Shown here one piece after another: positions 25,901 through 33,318 of a stretch of 64,000 nt of DNA (the first letter of the stretch is position 1; each line of letters begins with the position of its first letter). The stretch covers positions 1 to 64,000 of the forward strand of contig WNNJ02002821.1 of NCBI GenBank assembly GCA_012934845.2, read 5' to 3'. The position numbers and the translations under genes are program-made. The notes beneath the pieces are model-generated. The model was not told the origin of the DNA, made no database searches, and saw only the letters and a program-made list of their open reading frames with translations. This DNA is from Pomphorhynchus laevis. Its lineage: Eukaryota; Acanthocephala; Palaeacanthocephala; Echinorhynchida; Pomphorhynchidae.

Positions 25901-26370
25901 TACTCTGAATTAGGTGGTAGAATGCCCTCCAGCAAACCAACTGATGGAGGTGTAAATGGAGTGCATTTGTCATCGTAATCCTCACTGTTGACAGTATGAC
26001 AACCATGAGTGTTAGCCTTCTGATGTTTAGCTCTGTGACGTTTCAATAACAAACGTTTCAGGATTCCTTTATTTGCCGAATTCGGTGGATGATCGCTGTT
26101 CTTTAAAATCAAAGAGTCCTCTTGGTTCGGTTGAGATTCGGATTTTGAGCGTATCCGAACAGATCGTATCTTATCTAGCACTGGTAAAATCTTGCTCGCT
26201 ATTACACTGCTATGATTTTCATGGTCGACAAATGTGAAATGATGATGTTTTGAAGAATGATTTTGTTTTTTTAAAGCGTTGCAATTTGTGTTGGAATTAT
26301 CAAAGTTGTTGTCAACTAAGTCACCATGTTTATTTATTCTCAATAAATCAGTCGAATATTTCATGTTCAT
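7702..26370 (-). CDS. PRKAG: AMPK gamma-subunit-like gene (four CBS repeats), at least eight exons
   Basis: Gamma is the regulatory, nucleotide-binding subunit of the AMPK heterotrimer, sensing AMP/ADP/ATP through two Bateman domains. Seven exons (18207-18110, 16517-16374, 14654-14566, 14531-14390, 9943-9863, 9526-9257, 7956-7702) have GT-AG borders, join in phase and give about 358 residues. CBS1 has FMKSHTCY, FVFDSTLE, NGIRAAIIW and TITD; CBS2 has NIHRITV and ITHKRLLRF; then ELTRPSY and KVGTYENIY; CBS3 has VSAVPVID and YSKCDVIYL; CBS4 has VHRLIGID and SLSDIL. The aspartates of CBS1, CBS3 and CBS4 and the arginine of the CBS2 'HKR' are kept, which is the AMPK-gamma arrangement. The 26370-25654 exon is the likely N-terminus, but its phase does not fit 18207 directly. 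Introns range from 34 bp to about 7.4 kb and are full of dead retroelements. Identity of the CBS part is near certain; orthology to a particular paralogue is not resolved. Confidence 0.88.
7957..9256 (-). other. Intron, about 1.3 kb
   Basis: Lies between donor AGG/GTAAGA at 9256 and acceptor CTCTAG at 7957. AT-rich. I see no element, RNA gene or open frame of note in it. Confidence 0.8.
9257..9526 (-). CDS. PRKAG: AMPK-gamma-like exon: CBS3 and start of CBS4
   Basis: A 270-bp, phase-0 exon of 90 codons, with acceptor TTTAAAG before 9526 and donor GTAAGA after 9257. It reads VNPGDPILVALDIFIERDVS, then AVPVID and VYSKCDVIYLLAYDA, and ends NESLLTIIERLVDKR, in the order of gamma CBS3 and the helix leading into CBS4. 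The ligand-site aspartate (KCD) is present. The arginine that precedes VSA in gamma proteins I know (ERRVSA) is replaced by aspartate (ERDVSA). Confidence 0.93.
9527..9862 (-). other. Intron, 336 bp
   Basis: Runs from donor ACG/GTAAAT at 9862 to acceptor TTTAAAG at 9527. AT-rich, without a recognisable feature. Confidence 0.8.
9863..9943 (-). CDS. PRKAG: AMPK-gamma-like exon: linker between the two Bateman domains
   Basis: An 81-bp exon of 27 codons, phase 0 at both ends, with acceptor TGTTTAG at 9944 and donor GTAAAT at 9862. The translation IYELTRPSYLTKDINSLKVG followed by TYENIYT matches the linker that in fly and vertebrate gamma reads 'INELPKPAYM...LKIGTYNNI'. It is too short to stand out as an open frame and was found from the gene order. 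Confidence 0.93.
10501..10733. mobile_element. Foldback (hairpin) element, 233 bp with about 110-bp arms
   Basis: Left arm 10501-10611 is almost the exact reverse complement of right arm 10622-10733. Both contain agctttcgc, cggcttcctcagtggctcat and tatctctcac/a, and the ends are TTGCGTAG and CTACGCAA. Only about ten bases separate the arms. The arms differ at scattered positions, so it is not an assembly fold. It has no coding content. A MITE or foldback DNA element is the best description; I could not fix a target-site duplication. Confidence 0.8.
11023..11064. repeat. Perfect 14-bp hairpin
   Basis: TTTTAAGTTCATTT at 11023-11036 pairs with AAATGAACTTAAAA at 11051-11064 across a 14-base loop. 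It lies in a stretch rich in 'gaactt' words. Function unknown. Confidence 0.8.
11480..12045. repeat. Diverged direct repeat, about 100 bp, spacing about 458 bp
   Basis: The block 'atacactcattatctttgta ... agcatttttaatttaaa ... gtttgagca' at 11485-11583 recurs at about 11945-12045 with many substitutions. A weaker third match (taccttttac... ttttaag) may start near 10970. This could be an old tandem repeat of roughly 460-500 bp. Confidence 0.5.
13310..14060 (+). pseudogene. Decayed GIY-YIG endonuclease / Penelope-like retroelement fragment
   Basis: The plus strand around 13770-13820 gives PKYIGYTT and then DHRLKQ after a stop, matching the 'xxYIGYTxRxLxxRLxxH' signature of GIY-YIG domains at the C-terminus of Penelope-like RT elements. 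Downstream, 13925-14030 gives IGIFESLMIKKENLSINRKD and GFVRTLP, like the 'RRxLESxxIKKxxxSINRDxGFxLPxIY' tail of the same elements. Stops interrupt it. The RT part is not recognised here. It is an old, 5'-truncated fossil in an intron, antisense to the host gene. Confidence 0.55.
13508..13541. repeat. Perfect 15-bp hairpin
   Basis: AAATTTACACATTTC at 13508-13522 pairs perfectly with GAAATGTGTAAATTT at 13527-13541 around an ATTC loop. It lies inside the Penelope-like fossil. Confidence 0.85.
14390..14531 (-). CDS. PRKAG: AMPK-gamma-like exon: CBS2
   Basis: A 142-bp exon beginning with one base of a split codon, after a strong acceptor (TCTTTCTTCTATAG), and ending TAT/GTAAGC. It reads TTILSLYEAIKQLSKYNIHR, ITVRDAVNGDAISII and THKRLLRFLYLY. 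NIHR and THKRLLRF correspond to 'KIHRLPVID' and 'THKRILKFL' of CBS2, whose site has arginine in place of the ligand aspartate. Confidence 0.95.
14532..14565 (-). other. Very short intron, 34 bp
   Basis: GTTTGA donor and TCTATAG acceptor enclose 34 bases. Removing them joins GAC AG to G ACT, giving ...YDR TTI..., the expected reading frame, whereas reading through puts stop codons or an unrelated frame before CBS2. A 34-bp spliceosomal intron is near the lower size limit for animals. Confidence 0.8.
14566..14654 (-). CDS. PRKAG: AMPK-gamma-like exon: CBS1-CBS2 linker
   Basis: An 89-bp exon with acceptor TTTTTACAG before 14654 and donor CAG/GTTTGA after 14566. It begins in phase 0, as required by the preceding exon, and ends with two bases of a split codon completed by the next exon. 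Translation NIFSHFDTLPISSIRSSSDD then KLLSIGLYDR. The last part matches 'MPLVSIGPDA' of fly gamma; the first part is diverged from the usual 'EEHKLDTWR' linker, so it is assigned by phase and position. Confidence 0.75.
14655..16373 (-). other. Intron, about 1.7 kb
   Basis: Between donor CAG/GTAATC at 16373 and acceptor TTACAG at 14655. AT-rich. The only structure I see is the 20-bp perfect hairpin at 15254-15297. Confidence 0.75.
15254..15297. repeat. Perfect 20-bp hairpin
   Basis: ATAAAAATCCTTACAGAAAT at 15254-15273 is followed by TTAT and then its exact reverse complement at 15278-15297. Length and perfection are far above background for this sequence. It may be a tiny foldback relic or a young inverted duplication; no function is assigned. 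Confidence 0.9.
16374..16517 (-). CDS. PRKAG: AMPK-gamma-like exon: second half of CBS1
   Basis: A 144-bp, phase-0 exon of 48 codons, with acceptor GTTTTAAG at 16518 and donor CAG/GTAATC at 16373. It reads VCKAFKALFDNGIRAAIIWD, ASKQTFTGMVTITDVIRRI and RSSNFALKQ, matching 'VKKAFFALVxNGVRAAPLWD' and 'QSFVGMLTITDFI' of AMPK gamma. The arginine of NGIRAA and the aspartate of TITD are both present. Confidence 0.96.
16598..17232. repeat. Direct repeat pair (about 160 bp) enclosing an RT fossil fragment
   Basis: The block 'gcggtca.. ctgtaacacttgaatacg' and onward at 16598-16759 recurs at 17071-17232 (offset 473) with few differences. Both copies end in hairpins built from atgacgcatttt / aaaatgcgtcat. 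Between them, 16780-17070 is a plus-strand RT fragment. Tandem duplication of a 473-bp unit with loss of part of one unit would explain this. Confidence 0.85.
16780..17840 (+). pseudogene. Decayed RT element, same family as 5160-7210 (middle and C-terminal parts)
   Basis: Frame-by-frame, 16850-17070 gives DTVFLLRNTLAFTRWASY followed by pieces such as SLMEN, IFP, TDKAW and VRLGGIGLRLT, matching the 'FFLLRxxLSVPKLLYLLRT ... LPVRxGGLGVR' region of the GVQQGDPLGP-type RT family. About 17655-17790 gives FGPSAIKFLESLEAKLTRYT and RACTWLMHVLAL, its C-terminal domain. The RT core is not seen here. It lies between host exons and opposite in strand to them. Dead and old. Confidence 0.5.
18110..18207 (-). 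CDS. PRKAG: AMPK-gamma-like exon: first half of CBS1
   Basis: A 98-bp exon, two bases plus 32 codons, with acceptor CCTTTAG at 18208 and donor GAG/GTTTTA at 18109. Translation DDREIYSQFMKSHTCY, then QILAKSSILFVFDSTLE. This matches 'YMRFMRSHKCYDIVPTSS' and 'VVFDTTLQ' of vertebrate gamma, and it joins in phase to VCKAF of the next exon. It starts with two bases of a split codon, so the previous exon must end with one extra base. Confidence 0.9.
19940..20440. repeat. Satellite-like tandem repeat, 156-bp unit, about three copies
   Basis: The landmark ttattagataaataaacaa begins at 19971, 20127 and 20283, an exact 156-bp period. The first two units are identical by eye; the third diverges after about 20370. 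The unit is almost pure A+T and rich in inverted words (ttatttatct / agataaataa). Recent local expansion. Confidence 0.9.
20625..20710. repeat. Short degenerate repeat of an ATTATCTCTTATAATTGAAG word
   Basis: Three to four imperfect copies of a roughly 20-27-base word containing 'cttataattgaa' are arranged head to tail. Low information content otherwise. Confidence 0.5.
21110..21848. repeat. Direct duplication inside LINE-D, offset 516 bp
   Basis: About 220 bp (accagattgg... to ...gaagaaccatt) at 21110-21331 recurs at 21626-21846 nearly unchanged. A shorter third copy of its 'gatcaattg.tgcttgttgtg' core is at 21350-21400. Confidence 0.85.
22708..23177. repeat. Diverged tandem duplication inside LINE-D, about 235 bp
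   Basis: The stretch cgaaaatctatgatgaattt at 22708 recurs at 22943 (cgaaaatctataatgaattt). The following about 230 bp stay alignable with many substitutions. Both encode on the minus strand a similar segment (DIKIEYMKL / DVKIEYMKL ... YCKFIIDFR). Confidence 0.8.
23245..23660 (-). mobile_element. LINE-C 3' end fragment inserted in LINE-D
   Basis: The minus strand encodes the C-terminal LINE-C sequence PLLDDTRSTSLSLRSRHTFL, LHVPDYSNNYDLRSFLVTAP and LAWNQIPLDVCRTPSFITFK, followed by the LINE-C 3' tail with its terminal hairpin region (here decayed, at 23305-23322). The 5' side is truncated near 23660. Flanking sequence on both sides is LINE-D. Confidence 0.85.
25040..25290 (+). mobile_element. 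GC-richer fragment, probable non-LTR element 3' end
   Basis: This stretch stands out in base composition from the AT-rich sequence on both sides. It contains gtgtcaggaagggcatccg and ends gaagaaaaaagaataaac; the first is a word I have seen in 3' parts of RTE-like LINEs. A 65-codon open frame (25069-25266) reads HCEEVKEIAKSILETLEDGV then QWKRLIIACDPQER. The family is not certain. It could also be a SINE body. Confidence 0.4.
25654..26370 (-). CDS. PRKAG: Probable N-terminal exon of the AMPK-gamma-like gene
   Basis: A 717-bp open exon of 239 codons, starting at an ATG directly preceded in frame by TAA and ending AAC TCA AAT / GTAAGG, a strong donor at 25653. It has ordinary amino-acid composition, unlike the AT-only frames around it, and is polar and low in complexity, with basic patches (LKRLLLKRHRAKHQK) and Ser/Thr/Pro-rich parts (TLSPTTPPLSLS). 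I recognise no domain. Long, Ser/Pro-rich N-terminal extensions are known for vertebrate PRKAG2/3 and fly gamma isoforms, and the exon is on the same strand directly upstream. The link is inferred: its end phase (0) does not fit the 18207 exon directly, so an extra exon is required. It could instead be a separate gene. Confidence 0.55.
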
Positions 26371-26599
26371 TTACTTGTGTAAGCATAATTTTAAACCATC
26401 TAGAAACGTAAATAGTATAAATTCAAAAACATATTAGGTATTCATTTTCAAATTAGTTACATTTTCGCTAAAATCTCCACTTTTGAGGAAAATATTAAAC
26501 ACCTGAATATTTTAAAATATTAATAAGGATCTTCTTAATAAAAAAGAGATAACATGTTACACATAAAGGGATAAATAAGTAAATAAGTTATAAAAAGTT
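26371..26599. promoter_or_regulatory. Short upstream region of the AMPK-gamma-like gene
   Basis: About 230 bp between the probable start codon and the 3' end of LINE-E. AT-rich; it would contain the 5'UTR if 26370 is the true start. No TATA box or other site is distinctive against this background. Confidence 0.3.
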
Positions 26600-26649
26600 A
26601 AGTCAACAATGAGACTGCATATTCTTCATAATCACTTCTTCTCATTGCG

Positions 26650-28548
26650 TAGGCCTCAAATCCATGGGGATCTGAGCCCCCAACCAATCCAACACGCCGC
26701 TTTCCGATTGAACCACCCGGGGTCTTTCACTCCCCGAAGAATCCAATCGGCGCGGACGATGCTGGGTAAGCGCGAGACAAGGAGCTTCAGAAACCTTAGT
26801 CTTTGCTCTGGGGGACGTACTCTAAAGAAGAAGACTAATCCCGAGATAGCCCAGGTACCCCAAAGGCGCACCTGGGTTTTCCCATTCAACAACAGATGCT
26901 GGGCCCGTTTCAGAGCCCAACTAGCTCTCTTCAGGATACGTTTTAGTCTATCTATGTCGGCTTTGACCGACCAGTTCACCGAAACGGTGAACTCCAGGTA
27001 TTTTACTCGACTTGTGAAGGTAGGGAGTGGTAAAGAGGAAAATATGGAGGAGAGCGCAGAGAGTTGCTAGTCTCTTAAGTTTTTGCTTTGTCGCAGGGGA
27101 GCCATGAAAGACAACCACCTGCGATTTAGCGGAGTTTAGAATAAGATTGGACTTGGGTAACTGGTCTTTTAATCTTAAAAAGAAACGGCTGATGTCTGAG
27201 ACTACGTCCTTACACCTGCGTCCAGAGAACAGGGCTGTGGTGTCATCAGTATACACCACTAGATGTTGCTGTCGTTTAAATATTTTGAATAGATTGATGG
27301 AGGCAGCAAGATATAAGATAGGAGAGAGAGGAGAACCTTGAGGCACACCCGTAATAGGGTAGAACTGACGCGCATCAGGGTCATCATCATAGTAAAATCG
27401 CTTGGTATACAGCAGTATCTCCACCCTGTTAACAATTCTTGCAGGCAACCCGAGGGACCTGAGAGAAGAGATAACAAAAGGTATTGATATACGGTCAAAT
27501 GCAGCGGAAAAATCAAGGAAAACAGCCACAACGAGTTGATGGCTATTCTCCCGACAGAACCGTTGCACCTCACCCACTGCTGAATGGACCGAGCGACTTT
27601 TGACGAACCCATGGAAACCGGGTGGGATTATCGCTTACTTAGATGATCGCGGATTCTACGCGCAAGCGCATTTTCGTAGATCGAAACGAGGGAATTTTGA
27701 ATCGAAATTGGCCGCAGGTCTTTAGGACAAGAGACCGGATGCTTTTTTGGAATAAAAATTCTTTTGCTAATGTTGATGCCGGCCACATCGGATGGGGTGG
27801 CTAATAGCATTGTGACGGCCACCTCCCTTCTTTGATCAGCTGTCAAAAGCTGACATACACGAGAAGAGAGTGGAGCGACGGAATTGGAGGTGCCCTGTAG
27901 AGGCCCCCAGGCGTTGAGAATATCTGGCACAGATAAGTCTCTACTCCTGAAGTCTCCCCAGAGCGGGATTGGTTGCGGTGATTGAGTGGCTCCATAATTA
28001 TGTAGGGCTAGTGACTCCTCCAAAACTTTGTCAAGGCCTATACTACCGATCCACCCCACAGCCCTATCCCTCCAGCAAACAAATTTCTCCCTCTTGAATA
28101 TCTTCCAGAAAGAAGACTGAGAAGGGTTAAGACGAGCGATACTCGCCCTATCCATACTCAGCTGGAACCAGTATCTGGTGCGCCAGTACTCGTTCGAGAT
28201 AGTCTGTTTGGCAGAAGAAGAGAGAGAAGGGAGGTTAAGTAGTCTAGCTAGGACCTTGAGTTTTGTCGGAGTGGGACAGAAAACTCGACCTTTATAGGTT
28301 GTCGAAAGAAACGCGGTAGCTTGCGAAGAGAGATAGGAGTTAAATTCGGTTAAACTCTCATTACCAATTCGGGGAAAGCGTTGGATGGCTGCATGGAAGA
28401 AAGCCACTCTGATCGGATCAAAGTGGAATATTCTTCGAAGCAGCGTATCCTCCTCTATCCGCCAACGAATTAAATCATGAGATGTGGACAGATGTTGACG
28501 CGATTGCTCCGTACAGAGGGGTTTAAACAACCACCTCTTATGTAGCAA
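26650..28548 (-). pseudogene. LINE-E ORF2, reverse transcriptase part
   Basis: Reading down the minus strand: 28548-27628 carries the RT N-terminal part, ending IFIPKKHP and DLRPISIQNSLVSIYENALA. 27577-26948 carries the palm, with VAVFLDFSAAFDRI, GVPQGSPLSPILYL and the catalytic VYTDDTTALF (YTDD rather than the FADD of the CR1-like LINEs here). 26979-26656 carries the C-terminal part, ending WILRGVKDPGWFN. The pieces are in different frames, showing at least two or three frame changes. No RNase H domain was recognised. Confidence 0.8.
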
Positions 28549-29102
28549 TAGTAAGTCGAGGAGTGAATTCGTTGATGTGCAATGAAAGGTTGGGGAGGGT
28601 GGTTTATGAATAAGATAACCGTTCCTGGCTCTGCGGAGGGCTGCATTAATTTAACGACCAGTTCTGTCGTTGAAGTCACTAGTACCATGTCATAGCTGCC
28701 GTCAATAATCCCATCCAGAAGGTCACGGTTCTTGTGAATCTCCCCTGGACGAATGTAAACGTTGGCAAGACTGAGGCGTTTACCGTTCTTAACGAGTGAG
28801 ACTACTAGACAAGACAGGGCTGGACAAGAGTAATTTAGCAAGAGGGAAGATCTTAAAGAGCACTTAACTAAGGTCAAGAGTCCTTGAGAAGAAGAGGAAT
28901 GAGGCGGGGTTATGTACGGAGTATAGTGTGAATAAATGTGCTTAGGGATAAATCGAGTAATGTCCTGGGGGAGACGGATAGACCGCGTCTCCTGAAGGAC
29001 TATAACATCTGCGTCTCTACCAGATAAAAGTCTAAGGGCAGAAGCACCTCCCGAATTCCACTGAAGAATATTCAGTGAAAAAGGCTCGGGCTTACACACC
29101 AT
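28470..29102 (-). pseudogene. LINE-E ORF2, endonuclease part
   Basis: Begins MVCKPEPFSLNILQWNSGGA, with the 'LQWNxxG' start of AP-like LINE endonucleases. It continues DADVIVLQET (the catalytic glutamate motif), SQGLLTLVK and LANVYIRPG. After about residue 145 the reading frame changes and the C-terminal endonuclease half is decayed, so the part before the RT is incomplete. Confidence 0.75.
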
Positions 29103-29134
29103 TGTGACAGATTAGTTGGACGGGAGCAGCCAAC

Positions 29135-30342
29135 CTAGACAGAGCCAGGGGTAGAAAGGTTGCCCTTCCCACCTCTAGCTCCATCCTGGGTCGGACTCCC
29201 CAAGGCAGTATCATCATTTCCCGAGGAGGCCTTAGACTTCAACAATTTTCCGATCTTGAGAGGAGGAACGGGCTGAGCAGACCCGCCACGCTTCTTAGTG
29301 CGGGGGGTATGCAACAAATCGGCTGGAACTGGTGCCACCGTGGGCGTGCCTACGAGAGTGGAGATGAGTGGCAAAAAAAGAGCTTGTAGTTCACTAATAA
29401 TCATCTTCTTTTGGTTAGTCAGAAGATGTATAATGTCATTATTTGACATCCGATCTGGAGCGGCAGCAGCGTACGATTTTAATCGGCTTAGAAAATCTTT
29501 GTCCGTAGGCTTTAAACAGGATGCATTTTTTCAACCAAGCGGGGTGCACTCCCCCACAGTTTACACAATAAGGTGTGGTAAGGCATTTGTCGTTGTTAGC
29601 CGGGTGCGGGCAGTCACCCTTGCCACAAACACCACAAACAGAGGAATTAGAACAGGTGGAGGACCAGTGCCCCCAGCCGTGACATTTTTGGCAATGAGGG
29701 TAGGTGAGGGTGTCCTCACTAATCAGCAAGAATTTCAGATTGAATCCCAAAAAGGGATTAACTGTTGAAGCGGCAAGAATGTGCCCGTTGTCTAGATCCG
29801 TCTCAGCAAAGGCAACTGGGAGCGGGTCACCGCCTTTACCCAGTACCCGTCTGATTGAAGAAAGTTTGAACAGTTTTTTTAATTGATCAATATCATCGTC
29901 AGAATTGAACGAAGGAAAATTAGAGATTTTTAAAGTACATCTTAGCGGCAGAATAGTTATAGTACCAATAGTAGATAGATTAGTGGAAAAGAATTTTCTG
30001 TAATCCTCGAGTATGTCACCATTCGCAAAGGAGACCCTGAGTGTATTCTCGAGGGTTTTAAGAGAGTTGAATAAAACTCTATTCCTAGTAATCATGGCGA
30101 AATCTCGAAGGAACGTGTCAAATAAGGCGTGTTTTTGAATAGGTTTTGTTGCTCTTATTACACATAAATGTGCTAGTTTAGGAACAGGAGAGAGGTAATC
30201 CTCCACACCATGTTTAGAGAAACAAAAGTCACTAACCTTGCCATTTCCATAATCTTTTTCAGAAGGAATACTTACTTCGCCTTGAGAAATAGTTGATTTA
30301 CCAGAAAAATTCGCTGTTGAATTGCAGCAATGGAAATCCTTT
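29135..30342 (-). pseudogene. LINE-E ORF1, gag-like with CCHC zinc knuckles
   Basis: The frame is open from a stop at 30344 to 29439, reading FRDFAMITRNRVLF, VSFANGD, then CQKCHGWGHWSSTC, CGVCGKGDCPHPANNDKC and CVNCGGVHPAWLKKC, three zinc-knuckle-like motifs about residues 170-235, as in ORF1 of Jockey, I and R1 group LINEs. No ATG lies in frame at the expected start, so the 5' end may be truncated. It continues in another frame (29449-29135), where a C-terminal Pro/Lys-rich piece is found. Confidence 0.7.
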
Positions 30343-31224
30343 TAATGCTCCGACGTGCACATTTTTTTGTAGTCTCAGTCGAAATTATGAAATATTAAAA
30401 TATTATCTTTGATATGCGCATTCAGGGTTAAGCTTGCCGACGAAGGTTGTAAAAAAGCATGCAGGTTTATAGTTTCCTGTTCGTGTAAATTAAAGAAGTT
30501 GTATTGAAATTCTTTATTATTAATATTATCTTTCTTATGCATAAGAAAGGAAGCAATCAGTCATTCTTTTTAATAAATTTCGTTAAACCTAATGACATTA
30601 TCAGAAAATATATTTAAAATATAATTTATTTGAAATTTAATCACAATTAAATATTGTATTTAGTAGAGGAGAATACAAATAATTCTTAAAAATAATACAG
30701 GAATCCAGCATCATATTCAAAAATTATTTAAACATAGTTTCAATATAACATATTGTTTTTATAAATGAATAGTAAATAAGATACTCTGTGATAAAATAAG
30801 ATATAAATCTTGATAATCACATCACATCAAGGGAAATATATCATTGGCACGTATTCAGTACTGATGATATGTTAGATTGAAGAATATGTGCTGAAACCTG
30901 ATCACATGACAATTCCCATAATTCCAGTTATGAAAGCATGGCAGTTCTCTAGTCATATCAGTTTATCTATTATGGTTATAATTATTTATCTAATTATTAT
31001 TTTATCTATTTATCGGTTCATAAAAATAATGAATTATAAAAATTATTAAAATAAAAGATATTTCAATTTTTTCAATTTATATTTAAAATATGTAGCAGTT
31101 AATTGATCTGATTTAGTTGATTTAATACGTTGTTTTATGCATATTGATTAAATTGTTTTGATAATATAAGATTCTATTTAAAAATGGTTAATTTAATATT
31201 TTATCCTTATTGAAAGAAGTTTGA
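30343..31224. other. AT-rich spacer between LINE-E and LINE-C
   Basis: No gene or element recognised. A short palindrome tcttatgcataaga lies at 30532-30545. Confidence 0.6.
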
Positions 31225-31239
31225 GATAAATAACATATA

Positions 31240-31383
31240 TTCCAGATTTTTCCTGTTAGCGCCAGATTTTTCCTGTCAGTTCCAGATTTTTTTCTATCAA
31301 TTCCAGATTTTTTCTGTCAGTTCCAGATTTTTCCTGTCAGTTCCAAATTTTTCCTGTCAGTTCCAGATTTTTCCTGTCAGTTC
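31240..31383 (+). repeat. LINE-C 5' monomer array: 20-bp unit, about seven copies
   Basis: The unit TTCCAGATTTTTCCTGTCAG is repeated head to tail about seven times with small changes, immediately upstream of ORF1. The flanks ataaataacatatattccag and agttccgctcgtt are also found, with only about one monomer, at the 5' end of LINE-B (54234-54285, minus). Position and sharing suggest that the array belongs to the 5'UTR or promoter of these LINEs. Confidence 0.85.
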
Positions 31384-31451
31384 CGCTCGTTACGCTCGCG
31401 AATTGAGCTTAATCTCTCGATAAGCTCAGACAAGGACCCACAACGACGGTA

Positions 31452-32138
31452 ATGGGAAAACGTAAGAAAACAGCTAAGACCGAAACAAACTGTGCACAAT
31501 TACAATTACAGTGCTCGACACACGACTGCAGCGTATGGACAACAATCGCCTGCGACAACAATAAGTCTAAAGAACACTTCCTATGTGATTTTTGTGCCAA
31601 CAAACTAACCGCAACCTCTCCAATGAGCACATATCAACATCCAACACGTTCACTCAAACTACCCCCGTCGTTTACAATGTCCTTTCTCCATCCACCGACC
31701 CTGCCACCATATACACTTCCCGTTCAATGTCATCTTCACTTCCCGACACCCCCGTCCTTCAAATCCTCAAAAACAAAATCACCTCAACCAACCTCCACGA
31801 TTCTTCCACTCATAACCTTTCTTCACATCTTTGCCACCTCTTTATTATCATTATCCTCTATGTCTCCCTTCGTCAAGCCAAATCCCTCCAAAGCATCAAC
31901 TGCCAGCTCTCCTATCGTGATCTCACCCACTCACGTCACTCGTCTTCCTTTACGGAAACGCTATCCTTCTCGCGATCGTTGCGTCATCGTCACTAATATC
32001 ACTCGTTCTACCTCCTTATATCCACAAGCACGTCTCGACAAAGATGTTTCCGCCTTCAGATCTATCCTCTCGTCTCTTGTTCCTGCGCATAAACCATTCT
32101 TTTTTAAAGACATATCGCCTGTCCATTCATCCGTCTAA
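31452..32138 (+). pseudogene. LINE-C ORF1 with N-terminal zinc-finger-like motif
   Basis: Starts MGKRKKTAKTETNCAQ and then LQCSTHDCSVWTTIACDN ... HFLCDFCANKL, a C-x4-C ... C-x2-C cluster about residues 19-52 that is shared with ORF1 of LINE-A and LINE-B. A Ser/Pro/Thr-rich middle follows. Near 31940-32130 the frame gives RYPSRDRCVIVTNIT and LDKDVSAFRSILSSLVP, comparable to the 'NILIWGLDES ... LDDDIAGLRVFFSNLL' segment of LINE-A ORF1. The downstream part is out of frame. Confidence 0.7.
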
Positions 32139-33318
32139 ACAAATCTTCTCAATCTAATCCTTCTAAGCCCCCTCTCCAAAAAAATTGATTTCAAGATTCA
32201 CTCTCACGCGTCCTCTGTCCTCTTTCAACGATTTAAAATCATGTCATCTTCAACCACTCGAATTTTCCCCGATCGCATCCCTTCTGAAATCACTCAACTC
32301 TTTTCTACCCGTATCAAAAAACGCCGTCGATTCTTATCTTCTACCAAACTCGCTGACCTACTTTCTGATTGTTTTTTGTCCTTAATACCTTCACTCGTTT
32401 TAGTCAAATTTAATATCCGTGTAGCCGCCCCTCTTCCACGGATTCCAGCCGGTTCATCAACATTCTATTCAACTACAATTACAAACTCATCTCCATTGCC
32501 CCCACACATATCCTTGGCAAGGCACTCGACATCATCGCTGTCCCGGATCGTTTTAAAGCATACACCTCACTGTCCATCTCCGATCCTGGTCTATCCGATC
32601 ACTTTCTAGTCCTATTGATCTCACTTCCAATATCTCCCCGCTTCACGTACATAACACCCTACGTTGCCCTTGGAGAAATCTTGACCTCCCCCTACTCCGC
32701 TTGGCCTACTTAAATCGTCTCTATCTTCTCACGCAATAACATTATCCTCTCTTCACGATCTTGCATTTCTTTTTGACTCTGAACTCACATCCATTCTCGA
32801 TCAGCTCTTGCTGTTCAAGCCTCACCCTCAGCGTCGCTTGCACCGTGCCCCATGGTTTGCCATTCAATGCATACGCTCAAAGCGTCAAATCCGTCATGCT
32901 TTTCGAGCCTATCACCCCCTCTCTCAGAAGTGATATCCACTCGCTCACTCCGTCTCTACGTGATTCCTATCTTGCTCTTCACCGATCTCATATCCATCTA
33001 CTACGTATCAAATGCAACTCCATCTGACAGCATAAAGTTAACACTTCATTAAGATCCAAGTCTCTTTGACATACTTTTAACTCGATCCTTTCTAGCTCAT
33101 CTTCGTCTTGCAACATGATTCTCCGCTATTATTCGTCATTTATTCAGACAAACGTATCCCCGTTGCTCTCTCACAACCCCGTCTCCATTCCATATCACTG
33201 ATACTCGCCTTGTATCATCCTCCCGGAACTCTCATATTCTCCCTGTCTCATAGGTACTCATGTCCTTGCCCAACAAAACCTCACCTGCCGATTCCCTACC
33301 TACCCCCATCCGGAGTCG

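Larger units (their letters stand above)
26600..30342 (-). mobile_element. LINE-E: Jockey/I-group-like non-LTR retrotransposon, degenerate
   Basis: A single element on the minus strand, clearly richer in G+C than its surroundings. In order it has a gag-like ORF1 with zinc knuckles, an AP-type endonuclease and a reverse transcriptase. The ORF2 part is split over several frames, so this copy is dead, but each piece is long and clean, suggesting moderate age. The 3' limit near 26600 and the 5' limit near 30342 are set by where coding similarity and composition stop. Confidence 0.8.

Noticed and set aside
31240-31383. CRISPR-like array
   Set aside because: The 20-bp units are directly adjacent with no spacers, and the context is a eukaryotic LINE.
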